NCBI RefSeq assembly: GCF_036785885.1
Contig: NC_092317.1
Coordinates: forward strand, 8,744,501 to 8,808,500
Reading direction: 5' to 3'
DNA: 64,000 nucleotides
Source of the DNA: Coffea arabica
Lineage: Eukaryota; Streptophyta; Magnoliopsida; Gentianales; Rubiaceae
Shown: positions 11,871 through 28,943 of the stretch, piece after piece
Position numbering within the stretch: position 1 is the stretch's first letter
Layout of the letters: each line of letters starts with the position of its first letter
Notes under the pieces: generated by a model
Databases searched by the model: none
Told to the model about the DNA's origin: nothing
What the model saw: the letters and a program-made list of their open reading frames with translations, nothing else
Program-made: the position numbers and the translations under genes

Positions 11871-12392
11871 AAAGATTTGTGTTGGTGGATTTTGGGTCAT
11901 GGATTCTCGGATTTATGGTGTGTTGTGTCACGATTTAGAATCATTTTTTTATAGGTGGACCCGGGAAAATAATTAACAATTCTAAATATGTCAAGGCTCA
12001 AATCCTCAAAATAAATGAAATAAACGAGTCTTCTATCATCGACTCTATCGTTATGTGGACGGACTCGCAAGAGAGAAACCAGCCACATCTGTGATCTGAC
12101 ACCATGACAAGTCACAATTTGAACTGTGACCAATAATTTAATGCTAAGACCATTGAACTTTTAGCAACTCTAAAAGTCATAGTTGGGGGACTCGAAGCTA
12201 TAAAATTTTTTTTTTTTTTGGATTTCCCATTGATCCCTTGCATTTACCCCTTCCTTTTAACGTAGAATAAGATTAGAAGACTCGAAACTATAAAGATTTA
12301 TCGTGATTATAGAAATGCCTGCTAACTCGATTGATAACCATGTACTAATATAGTAATGTTGTGTTGTGATTTTCAACAAACATAATCTAAGG

Positions 12393-12537
12393 TTGTGTTT
12401 GGATTGCATTTTCTAAGATTTTTTGTAGAAAAATTACTGTAACGATTTGATATATGTAAGAAAAAAAAGTAATAAGAAAATATGATCACGAAAAACGATG
12501 CAATTTTTCGGCGAAAAATGGGTGTCTAAACAAGGCC
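12393..12537. mobile_element. short MITE
   Basis: Starts ggttgtgtttggattgcatt; the reverse complement of its right end starts ggccttgtttagacacccat. Together these give imperfect terminal inverted repeats of about 14 bp around an AT-rich interior with ATTACTGTAACGATT. About 145 bp, non-coding. The same TGTTTGGAT end type recurs at 33112-33464. Confidence 0.5.
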
Positions 12538-13905
12538 AAACTTCAGCACCCCAAAAAAAAAAAAAACATTTACTAATGCACCTGCATTTCAAATAGACAT
12601 CTGTATGACCAAGTACTTAATACAGAATGGGAATTTTTTTCTAGAGAGGGTAGGTGCTCTTGAAAATTTAATCTTAAAGCTTGTAGAGTAATATATTGGT
12701 GTCTTTGAGCCGCCTGCTAAGGAAACAAATAGAATGGGGTAAGTTATATGCTTAGTGAGTAATTAGGGGTATAAATGTAAACTCACATCCAAATAACAAG
12801 TAATCAAGTTATTTTACCTCAATAACAAAAAGGTAACAACACAATGGTAGGATACAGGTGGCTCCAAAGCCAGTTCAATTCCCCGAGCTTGAACGCCTGT
12901 TGACACTCCGTCAACCAAAGTACTCATAGACCGTAGACTCCACTTAACTTTTCCCTTATTAACCCCCGCTGATCAATCAACAGCACACAGCAGCTCGAGT
13001 GAAACAAAATAACTTAGATTTCATCAAAGCTTTAACAAAGAACGAAATCCCAAGGTTAGCATGGAACTAACTTCGACCAAGCCCCGGCTGGGTCGAATAG
13101 TTCGTCTACCCTTGGAACCAGGTTGGAACCAAGCCGTGAGATATCTAATCTCTCAATAGATGGTATCTCTAAAACGGTACACAACAAAGTACTTACCCCA
13201 ACAGCACACAGCGTCGGCCATTATATTGACTAGGTTCAAATTTCCGCACTTAAGACGTGTCTTTGCTTTATGAATACAAATATTGCAATGTGGGACTCAC
13301 AATAATTAAGTTTATGGTTGGTTTGGGAATAAAGTAGTTTAAGATGATTTGAAAGAAAATAATTGCAATGTAGGGCTCACAATAATGAGAATGGATAAGG
13401 GAATACGTGGGATGGGCAGGTGGTGTCATGACTTGAGGCAACCCCTATCTAAGGTTGATGGCATGTTGGTCGATGGTAATGTGTCATTATTGGGGGCAAC
13501 GGATGAAGAAAAAAGAAAGGAACTAATTAAACTGTTACGGTAAAGGGGTAGGAAACAATTGTAAATCGAAGTACTTTTAAACAATGTAAGAAATTTAATA
13601 CCTAAGTTGTAACGTATTGTCAATTGTTTGTATACTTTCGTAATAGAAACGTTATATTTAAATTTCTTGACACTAAGAGAGTTTTAAAACTCTATTTAGG
13701 TGTACATCTAAAAATCAAATATCTTGACCTGCATTTTAAATCTTTTTGGGCTCCCTTCCTCCCTCTAATATAACATAAGAATAGGTGTAGAATACAATTT
13801 ATTATGTCCAGAAAAAAAAAAAAGAAAATGAGGAAAGTGAGAATACTGTCGGTGGCATGTCTTTGGACAAAGTTTCATGTAGTAATATTGAAGGTCTCAA
13901 ATGGC

Positions 13906-13913
13906 TATATAAA
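13906..13913 (+). promoter_or_regulatory. TATA box of subtilase copy B
   Basis: TATATAAA lies about 165 bp before the ATG at 14077, a normal spacing for a plant promoter with a short 5' UTR. Confidence 0.55.
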
Positions 13914-14076
13914 GGAATGTACTGTGTACCAGGTTTGTGTACCAATTTTATTGAACTAAAAGAAGCCTCTTGTTCAATAACTCTCTTTCTCCCTGCATGT
14001 TAAAATTTTCATCAAACTCACTTATATATGTAGACAACCTAAACAAACAATAAAATCCATAAGATATCATCTACAT

Positions 14077-19885
<5,809 letters not shown>

Positions 19886-19939
19886 GTATTGAGGGTACCA
19901 TTGTTTAAGAACTACTACATCCATCCTAAATCTTCTACT

Positions 19940-19945
19940 AAATAA
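19940..19945 (+). terminator. candidate polyadenylation signal, subtilase copy B
   Basis: AATAAA lies 55 bp after the stop codon at 19885. Confidence 0.4.
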
Positions 19946-21102
19946 AAATATGGTAGCAGTAATATCATACATGCATGTGCAGAGAGAACAAAATTGAATG
20001 GCTAGTAGTTTATGTAAGAGGGGCACAAAGTGTCCATACATGAAGACATAAAAAATTGTTCTCCATCTATGAATACCATGATTTTGGGTCTTTCTTGGCA
20101 AAGCAATGAACCAGGACTCAATGTGTAGTACCTATCATAGCTGGTTGTGATGAATAATATTTGAACTTGAACAAGTAGAGTCCAATAATGAATTTCATAT
20201 TTAGGGCTTTCTTGATGAATAATCAGATAACCGTTATTGTTAATAATCTGACATTTTAAAGTGAAAAAAAAAAATCAGTGCAATGGATTCTTGCAGAATT
20301 GAGACCTTCTAAACCCAATTGGAAAACATATTTTTTTCAACAAACGTCAATATTGGTATATATATTTTAGCACTTGAAAGTACAAGAGTTAATTACAAAA
20401 AGGGACCTCAACCCTCCTATTGTATTCTGCAGCTGCTTCTGTTAGCTAAACTGGGAAGTATTTTTCCCATTCTATATCATTAACTAGTTTTGGCAAATGT
20501 CCTTTTCCATTTAAATTATATAAAAACTACAAATATTGCTTTTGAACCAAATTATTTTATTTGCTTTTCATTGATTTTCTAATTATGCTTTCTAATTCTA
20601 TTTGCAGTAAACCAAAAGTCCTTCATATGCATTTTTAAGGCATTCTGTTTATAACCTTTTTCTCCCTCTCTCTTTAAAAGCTAATGAGTATCTATCTATT
20701 CACTACAGAACACAAAAGTTTAACAATTTCACCAAAACCTGCTCCATTCATGAAGAATTTTATCAAAATAATCAAATAACTAATGTTTCTAAATTACTTA
20801 TTCTTTTCTATGCAAACGGTAAGAACTTTAATCGGAGAGATAAGCTTCGTATTATTTAATTTTAAATCCATGTTCAAGTGAGAAATACTATAACTTATTT
20901 TGACTCTTGGGACATGATGATCTTAAGTCAACATAATTATTTATGTGAACCCATAACTATTTTATTGTTACTTCTGTAAATTGATTAAAGTCACTACTTT
21001 TAGTATCATTGGAAACTTATATAATGGTATTCAACTTCTAATACCCTTCAACTTATTACTCATGATGCGGATATGTTAAGGAACTTGCTTTGATTTAAGA
21101 TT

Positions 21103-21642
21103 AAGCCCTATTTGATAATCCAATTCAATGGATTCAAATTTTAAGATGTTCAAATATGTTTGATAATCAAAAAATAGAACATCTGAATTAATTAAGATCC
21201 TCTTTGATAATCAATTCACCATTTAAATTTAATAGGTTCAGATCTTGATATATTCAGATACATTTGATAACAAACAAATAGAACATCTGAATTAATTAAG
21301 TGGCAATGAATTCCCTAGACAAAACTTGTTCCAAAAAATAAGTAATAAGCTAACCACTTATCACTTGATGTGATATATATTCAAATCATTTAGTAGTAAA
21401 CAACTCAGTCACTTAATGGATTCATACTTTGGATTTCAATTTTTAGACTTCAATTTTATCAAACGCACACTAAGTGGCATTGAATTTTCTAAACAAAAGT
21501 TGATCCAAAAAATAAGTACTAATAAGCTATTCACTTATTGTTTAATGTGATACACACTCAAATATATTATATTTATTACTTAACAATTTAGTAACTTAAC
21601 AGATTCAGATTTCAATTTTCAATTTTATCAAATGCATCCTAA
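21103..21642. mobile_element. hAT-like non-autonomous element with internal repeats
   Basis: The left end is TAAGCCCTATTTGATAATCC and the reverse complement of the right end is TTAGGATGCATTTGATAAAA, an imperfect terminal inverted repeat. Internal units are repeated (for example AGAACATCTGAATTAATTAAG at about 21177 and 21280, and AAAAAATAAGTA at about 21334 and 21507). No clear 8-bp target duplication. Non-coding. Confidence 0.4.
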
Positions 21643-22183
21643 GACTAAATTATAGCACAAATACAATTCTCCAATTATGTTTTCTTCTCTAAGCTGCAAT
21701 TGCTAAATGTATTCACTATGATACATTTAGTTAGAGGAAAAATTCAGCCACAACTTGATATGTTAAGATTCGTGTTTTGATAGGAGAGTAACATAATATA
21801 AGTCCTTTATTTTAGAATGTTTATTGAATATGAAATTAGGTCCATTACGGTTATAATTAGTGTGGGCATATTAAGAAGATAAAATGAAAAAAACGAAGTA
21901 AACGACACCAAAATATAAATCATCCAAGATTGATTTCTCAATTCTTATCAGCCTTTTAAAAACACCAGAGTTTGGACTTTTCAACACTAAAGAATTTGAA
22001 GCAATAATCAAAAAATCAATTTTGTTTTTAATTAGCACTCTTGGCACCTTGAGGTCAATACTAGTCTATAGTCAAATAATTGAACAACCTGAAATTGCCC
22101 AAAAAGTTCATCCGTATTGATGCCATGCTTTTGGTACTAGAAGAATTTTGCTCCCATTCCCATTGTTCCCTCACCTCACCATC

Positions 22184-24734
22184 ATGGCAGCATTGTCATC
22201 CCTCCTAAAATCCCTCTCTTTCCTTTCCCTCTCAGATCAAAATCCATCCCTTTCCCTTAAACCCCACCAAAACCCCTGCTCTCCACAACTCCCTTTTTCT
22301 TCATCCTCGTCTTTCCCTCCCCAATTTCTTCTTTCCACTGCAAACCCATCACCCGACCAGCAATCCCTTTTGAACCCACTTCCCAAAACTCCCATAAATC
22401 CCCAATTTTACCCTGCTGCTGATTATTCTCCTTCTCCCTCTTTTGAGTCCCTGATCATATGCCCGTCACTTGCCTATGCGAATGTATACTTCTTCAAAGA
22501 TAACTTCCGCATTGTCTGCGGCGAAAATGAATCTGAGCATCAGATTGCTGACCGCTTCATGAGAGCTACGGCGAGGTCTGGCGTCTTTTATGAAATGAAG
22601 CGCAGGAGATTCTTCCAAACCCCTAGGGAGGAGAAGAAAATGAAGTCTCAGCTCGCTGCCAAACGTCTGAAAAGGTTCTTTGGAGTTAGGACCTTTCTCT
22701 CTCTCATATTTTTTTTGGGTGTTTTTTGGGATAATCAATGATAGCCCAGATGTTGGATTTTTTTGTTATTAGGTCAAAGATGAGGGCTGCCAGGTTCCGA
22801 GAAGCTGAGCCAAAGAAACCAAGAATCTTGATGAACCCAATTGAAGAGATGAAGAGGAATGCTCGAATTGCTGCCAAACGACGCTCCTCCAAAAAGTTAG
22901 TTTAAAACTCAACTAGTCTGTCTTTGGATTGGCGTGGGTGTGCTTGTTTGTTTGTTCTTTGGGATAATAAATGCTGAAATGTCTGTTTGGACGTAATAGA
23001 TGCCTGTAAATGTTGATGATTGTCTTTTCCAATTGTAATTTCTGAGCTTGAAATTATGGTTTCTAATTGAGCCTTAGTGATGTTTATTTAAGGAGAATGA
23101 TTTTTGCATTGCCCCTATTTGCTCGGATAACAAAAATTTACCCACATTTCTCCTTGTATTGTTATTAGAATGCTAGATGATTCAATTGAGTGTTCTTTCC
23201 TCTGTTTTTTCAGATTTCTTTGGGGAGAGGGATTGAGTTAATGGAATGGGAAACCGATGGGAAGCTAAAAGGGAAGGGCGAGAATTATTAGCAGCAATTA
23301 TTTGTGTTTGGAATACAGGGAGAAAAGAAAAGAAAGGAATTAGGTCGAAATTTCCTGTTCTAAGAGAGTTGTCAAAATACTCAAAATGTTCTGTAGAGAC
23401 CTTGAAAGAGTGCCCATCAAGCTCATGGAGAAGTTTCTATTTTCCTGAAACATTTTGATATACTAACAAATGAATCAGCCGAAGGATGTTTTAGTTTCCA
23501 GAAAATTGATCAGAACCATCATATGATGTTTGATTTCTTTTCTTTCTCTTCTTGCTTGAATATCTGGACCCTCAAATTTTGTCTATTTAGTTATGTGTTT
23601 AAGGGGAATGTGCATAAACTGACTATGATTATTATCTGATGATGTTTCAAAAATATATGAAAACCTCTTTTGACTGGAACTGTTGGCATCTGTTTATGAA
23701 TTACCGAAAAGAAAAAAAACTGCTTTAACGAGGTAAGGATTATACATGGCCGGTTACAGTTCCTTGACGAAAGATTAGTATAGCATAAACTAGGCCGTGG
23801 ATATAAAACAGCTTTATAGTTGATATGTTGAGTTAAGCTCGATCTACTATGCATTCAGCACATGGAATTGTTACTTTATCTGTACTACCAGGAACTTATA
23901 GGCGTTGTATATGCCCAACCTTTATTTGTGTGGGTGCATCTTGTTATGGAATGAGGAGATACATTAACATCTTCTTTTTGGAATTTTTATTGTTTTTGTT
24001 TGTTTGGGGAGGAGGGGGGGGGGGGGGTGGGGTGGACATAAAATTTGATCAGACTTGGGTGACAATTCTATAGCAGCAAACATGAGGAGATACAACTTTA
24101 GTTCTCTACATTTTCTTTTCAGTTTTGTTAATGATTGTGGCCATGTAGGAGAGTATATGAATAACAACTAACCACCTGCCTCAGAGTTTCATTACTGATA
24201 CATAACCTCTTCTACTTGTGGAAAGTCAGACAGTGGATCCATGTTTGAATTGGTACCTCAAGTTATAATCTTGATGAAGAGTCGAAGTACTAATGACGTC
24301 CCTTTATCATACAGCATTTTGAATCAATTAGAGCTGGTTTAATCAGAGCACTGTTTCAAAAGTATTTTGTGATGGACATAGCTTTTGCGGAAGGAAGTTC
24401 TAATAGAAGAAGAGAATGTTATAATTTCATCTGTTGTTATTTTAGCAGAACAGGACCACCTGCAGGTCCTTCGAGTGGACATATATATATATATATTTAT
24501 ATATATGAAAGTTTCTTGTTTAGTGTTTGCTTAACCATTTGATTGTTAAATTTAATGCCTGCATACAAACTGCCTGATGTGTATTGCCTGCTTCTTGAGT
24601 AAATTTGCTAAGCCTTTTATTCCAACTGGATCAGGTGCTTACTGAGGAAGGACGCCGAAGAGAAAAAGGAGCTGATTGCGAAGAAGGAAAGCTACATCTC
24701 AGACGATGATAATTGGGAGTTTGTCGACGTATAA
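22184..24734 (+). CDS. plastid-type 30S ribosomal protein bS21
   Basis: Small-subunit ribosomal protein of the bS21 family, most likely chloroplast-targeted. Three exons, 22184-22674, 22773-22895 and 24635-24734, join in frame to 714 nt (237 aa). The first ATG at 22184 gives a long Ser/Pro-rich N-terminus of transit-peptide type. The bS21 core lies at about residues 103-165 (NVYFFKDNFRIVCGENESEH ... DRFMRATARSGV, then KRRRFFQTPREEKK), with the family's KRRRFF signature. Exons 2 and 3 add about 70 Lys/Arg-rich residues that end acidic (DDDNWEFVDV), longer than bacterial S21 (about 70 aa in total). The last intron is 1.74 kb. Whether the C-terminal extension is normal for this paralogue needs a comparison. 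Organelle (plastid rather than mitochondrion) is inferred. Confidence 0.85.
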
Positions 24735-25435
24735 GTTCCCTATACCTGACCACCTTGGTCCAATTGCCAAAAATCTGGCAGTGGTCAGAATTGATACCTG
24801 TAGTTTTGGATACAGATCCTTAGGAGAATGGATTGCTTGATACCAAATTAAACTACAGCTGGGTAGCTGTTTATGATTTATCAAAGCCCTCAAAATATAT
24901 GTAACTCTATCCATCTTTAGGATCAACTAGTTTGTAAGCTAACGCTCTTACATGTCCTTGGCATGCATTCTGCACCTTTAGATCTCCAAGTATGAAGTCC
25001 ACCATGTTTTTGCTGCAGGGTGAATATTATCTTGTTTATCTTGTAGTCTGTACACAATCAGGTGTTTTAGATTTTGTTAAGATATATTTGCCTTTAGTAG
25101 TTTTTTTTTTAGTAGTTAAGGTATATGGTTGCCTTTAGTAGTTATGAAGTCCACCTTGGGTAGTTTTTTTTTTAGCCAATAAGACATTTATCTAGTAATG
25201 GAAAATGTCCAAAATTTATATCTAGCATCTAGTTTGATCATCCCTATAAACTTGAGGCTACGAAATGAAAGTCGTCCATCATAATTTCTAGTTTACTAGT
25301 TTAAGTTTAGGAGTAGAGGGGTTAATGCCCCCAATTCTTTCTTCGTTTGACTTTCATGCACTCCTGTAAAATAGAAAAAGCATTTGTCTAGCAATTGTCC
25401 AGGGGTACTGAATATAAAGGCTTTAACCTACGTGT

Positions 25436-25470
<35 letters not shown>

Positions 25471-26287
25471 GAGGTGAAACTGTCATCAAATAGATTAAAA
25501 GAATGGGGACAAATATTAGGTGGTTTGAAAAATTAACTGAAGATAGCTCGTAGTTGAGTTAAAACTCCAAATTCAGAGATGAGTGATAAATTTAAGTTTT
25601 ATTGTGGCTTGTGGGTATATTTGTTCACATTTCTACAAAAAAAAAAAAAAAAGACTTGTTAATATAAGTTAAATTAAATAGATATTCCGATTACTCATAT
25701 GCTAGAAAATATTTGATAAGATAACGGTTTGAATCCATTACATTCAGATCCAAACCTATTAATTTTAGATAAATTCAGACCCAAACCGTTATGGTTCTGA
25801 AAATGTAAATCAAAATCCGAACCCTCATGAATTTGGATATTCAATGGGTATTTGTGAATTTTTTTTTTCTGAACATACAAAACTAAAGCAAAAATTTTTT
25901 CAAAACAGATAGACTTTAAAAATAATATAAATAGTGTCCAAGTTTTATTGTGATGCTTCACCCCCTAAAATACTCTACGAGATGTATATTGTGATGCTTG
26001 CATAATTTTGTCAGTCACTTTTCCAAGAATTTCTTCGTGCTAAAAATCAAGAAGTTGGAGGGAGATTTGGCAAGCTTGATTTCCATATACTCAGTGAGCA
26101 CCTATTGATAATGGACTTGCAAATATTAGTAAATTTGGGATTTGCCGTTAATTCATTACATAGCCATAACCATAGGCTTAATTACTAATTAAGTGACAAG
26201 ATGCAGCCTGTTACTAATGCTTTTATGGTGTAGTAACTTTTCCTCTCTAGTCTAAGCACAGGCTAAATGGTAAAGGGTAGCAGACGG
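24735..26287. other. intergenic, bS21 to hAT element
   Basis: No gene recognised. Contains the probable 3' UTR of bS21, a T tract of about 28 bases (25439-25466), an A tract near 25637 and AT-rich DNA with a few short repeats of the ATCCGAACC type (about 25745-25850) that may be transposon remnants. Confidence 0.5.
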
Positions 26288-26295
26288 GTAGGAAT

Positions 26296-26699
26296 TAGTG
26301 TTGTTAATCGAGTCGAGTATTTGGTTGCCGAGCTCGCACGACTAGGCGGACGAGCTGTGAAATGTGTTCGAACTCGGCTCGCCAAATGGGACATGCGGTT
26401 GGAACTTGACTCGTTTATCACAAACGAGCCTCGAGCTCGTGCAAATTGAACGCAATAAAAACTTATAATTTTTAATTTTTATATTTTTAAATTGCGAAAT
26501 AATATATATATCCTTCCTTATCAAGCCTAATCGAGCTACTCGGATAACAAAAGAGTCGAGCTTACTCGGCTTATTAATTAAACGAGTCGAGCTCGAGCTC
26601 GAGCTCGACTTATTTACCACAATTAACGACCCGAGCTCGAGTCTTATCGAATCAAGTTCAATCGAGCTTTCGAGCTGCTTGTTCCATTTAACAGCTCTA
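26296..26699. mobile_element. hAT-type MITE (404 bp)
   Basis: Ends TAGTGTTGTTAA (left) and, reverse-complemented, TAGAGCTGTTAA (right), matching at 9 of 12 bases. Flanked by the near-perfect 8-bp duplication GTAGGAAT (26288-26295) / CTAGGAAT (26700-26707). An 8-bp duplication and TAG.G.TG termini are hAT hallmarks. The interior is rich in GAGCTCGAG-type palindromes shared with the element at 34259-35115. No transposase. Confidence 0.75.
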
Positions 26700-26707
26700 C
26701 TAGGAAT

Positions 26708-27698
26708 ACATCAACTCATCGTTCTTTTAGACAGCATACAATAATATCTGAAACACTAAACTAGATTAAAGAAAACCAAATGCACTTAGAAAATGTTGAA
26801 ACACCTTCTGTATTAATTGGATTATCAGGATACAGCTATATTTAACATCCCAAGCTATCTAACACAAAAGGATGCTCGACTTTACAAAAGCACCTACCAG
26901 AAAAATTCTTCACTAATCATCTCATCAGTAACTAATTTATCGAGTAACATGAATTGGCTGTGACACAAACCCATTCGTCTATGGTTCCATGGGAGAATCA
27001 GGGAAAGAATACCAACTGGTACAAGTTTGTACAGGGTCAAACTAATTGCCAGAGCTTTGTCAATCTTTCTCCTCAGCCTTTCCTCTCAGCAACCTAAAGT
27101 TCAGAAGGCAAATGCAGCACCACTTCAAATATGCTCAGCAACACAGAGTTTCGTCATATTCTTTCAAGGGCCATTCATTTGTTTAGGCAGCCAATTCATT
27201 CAATATAGCATAATCTATATGCTATCAATCCCAAGGAATGATAGTTTTCAAGGGAAGTGAAGAGTAAATCATGGTGTCAGAAACAACAAAAAATAGCTCT
27301 CCAGTAAATGCCTGATATGTCAATTGCTCCAGCATTTCACTTTTTAGCAGGGTGCAAATTCAATTTAAAAGGATTAAATCAATGTAACTGCAACACGATT
27401 ACAAAAGGTGATGCATCAGTAATACAAGTTTTCTAAAAAAAAAATTTGAGAGTTACCTTTTTGCTGGCAATATTCATGGAAAGACTGTAAAAGAATGTGA
27501 TTTTCTCCAATGGAGTAGTTAGAGTTGCCACAATACAAGGATTACAAAACTTAGCAAATAGAAAAGGTCATTTATCAGAAAACGACATTAAACTGTCTAT
27601 ATGTATTTAAGGAACTTCAGAGACGGAAAGGAGGAGGGTAAGTCAGCTACTTCAGAAAAGAGGAATAAATTTGAAGGTTGTGTGTGTGCATTTCCAAT
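26708..27698. other. 3' region downstream of mTERF copy 1
   Basis: No coding features. The minus-strand mTERF gene ends at 27699, so part of this is its 3' UTR. No repeat clearly identified. Confidence 0.45.
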
Positions 27699-28943
27699 TT
27701 ACACATCAAGAATGCCTATCTTACCCTGATAGACACCCCGTAGTTCTGGCACTTGCTCCTCATAAAGAGTGACAAAGTTTCGCAAGAAGTTCTTCTCCCT
27801 AACAGAAAATATAGAATATAAACTTAAGTTCTTCTTAATCAAGCCTTTCGAATGCAAGAGATGAATAACAGAGCCTCTAGGAATAATCCTTTTCTCCACA
27901 CTCAAAGTGACAACGTGGGGATACCTTGCAACCACCTGGGAATTCCATCCCATTTTATTCACCATAAAGTCCATTAACTTGGTAAGCTTCTTCTCTGACA
28001 CGAGCATACAGAAAGGTTGCCCTCTGTATGCCGAACGAATTTCATCTTCAGACCAACCCCAACTACTATAGATTTCATAATTGCGTGCCCATCTCGATTT
28101 ATTACCCTTACCTGATCGAGCAAGTAAGGCAATCATAAACATTGATTTCGAAGGATCAAATCCCATTTCCTCAACCTGGGATAAAGCTTCTGCAAACTGA
28201 TCATTGTCTTGCATCATTGCGAGAGAGAAATGAGCCAATGACATTCTAATATGCTTTTCTGGCACTCCAAGTTCCCGTAGCATAGCAATATTTGAAGTAA
28301 GGTTCTTTATCGGATTTTTACAAAAAAAGGCATTACGCCACATAGCAGCACTGGCAATCCTAGCGTCCGTTAAAAATATGCTCTTGAAGCAATTAAACAT
28401 AGGTAAAATTGTATTCTTCAAGCTGTATGTCAATAGATGGTGGTTCGCTGAAAGATAGTTGGTCAGGACAGTTCTAGAAACCCACATAGACCTGAAAAAC
28501 TCAATCTTGGGCAAAAGTGTCTTCTCAGGATTGTATAAAAGAATCTTAGGCGCAGATATCACAATTCTAGTTATGTGGATACTGCTGAATCCTTGGTCCC
28601 TGAGAAAGCTTAAAACAGCATTTGGCTTCTCAGGGGATTCAAATTTCACTCTTTTAGAAAGCAAAATGGCCTTTTCTTCTGACAACCCACATGAGTTCAC
28701 AAGGTAAGAGACAGTAAAAGAATCTGATTTACCACCATTCTTATTTCTTGTTTTCAGACCATACCCAGAATCAATTCCCTCAACAAGACTACTGTAATTG
28801 ATAGAGCACTGGTTGTCAAACATTCTTGGACCAACTGGGTTTGAAAGTAATCTACTTTTCTGAAGCAACGTAAAGCATGGAATTGTCTTTTTAGCCAAAC
28901 TTCTGATTGAAAAGTGTTTGCGAAACAAATATGCAGACCACAT
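27699..28943 (-). CDS. mTERF-family organelle transcription factor, copy 1
   Basis: Single-exon gene, 414 aa. mTERF proteins bind nucleic acid in mitochondria or chloroplasts and act in organellar transcription, termination or intron splicing. The N-terminus (MWSAYLFRKHFSIRSLAKK) is basic and free of acidic residues, suiting mitochondrial import. The body shows the tandem helical mTERF repeats: YLVNSCGLSEEKAILLSKRV, NAVLSFLRDQGFSSIHITRI and WNSQVVARYPHVVTLSVEKR, with the late motif RIIPRGSVIHLL typical of the large plant mTERF clade. The family commonly occurs in intronless tandem clusters, as here with the copy at 31555-32807. The specific target is unknown. Confidence 0.92.
   Translation of the reverse strand: MWSAYLFRKHFSIRSLAKKTIPCFTLLQKSRLLSNPVGPRMFDNQCSINYSSLVEGIDSGYGLKTRNKNGGKSDSFTVSYLVNSCGLSEEKAILLSKRVKFESPEKPNAVLSFLRDQGFSSIHITRIVISAPKILLYNPEKTLLPKIEFFRSMWVSRTVLTNYLSANHHLLTYSLKNTILPMFNCFKSIFLTDARIASAAMWRNAFFCKNPIKNLTSNIAMLRELGVPEKHIRMSLAHFSLAMMQDNDQFAEALSQVEEMGFDPSKSMFMIALLARSGKGNKSRWARNYEIYSSWGWSEDEIRSAYRGQPFCMLVSEKKLTKLMDFMVNKMGWNSQVVARYPHVVTLSVEKRIIPRGSVIHLLHSKGLIKKNLSLYSIFSVREKNFLRNFVTLYEEQVPELRGVYQGKIGILDV

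Larger units (their letters stand above)
11871..14076. other. intergenic region upstream of subtilase copy B
   Basis: No gene recognised. Holds a small MITE-like element (12393-12537), a stretch near 12830-13230 that looks like degraded repeat DNA, and the proximal promoter of the subtilase. The 64-codon frame at 13349-13543 has no family resemblance I can see. Confidence 0.5.
19886..22183. other. intergenic, subtilase to bS21
   Basis: The 3' flank (to about 20230) resembles that of subtilase copy A. The rest is AT-rich with no gene seen, apart from the transposon-like repeats at 21103-21642. Confidence 0.5.

Noticed and set aside
11743-12133. Frames at the edge of the right inverted-repeat arm
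   Set aside because: Lie in the arm and its flank, with no conserved motif; the matching left arm is not open.
13349-13543. 64-codon frame starting MKENNCNVGLTIMRMDKG
   Set aside because: No family resemblance, no clear splice context, and in repeat-rich intergenic DNA.
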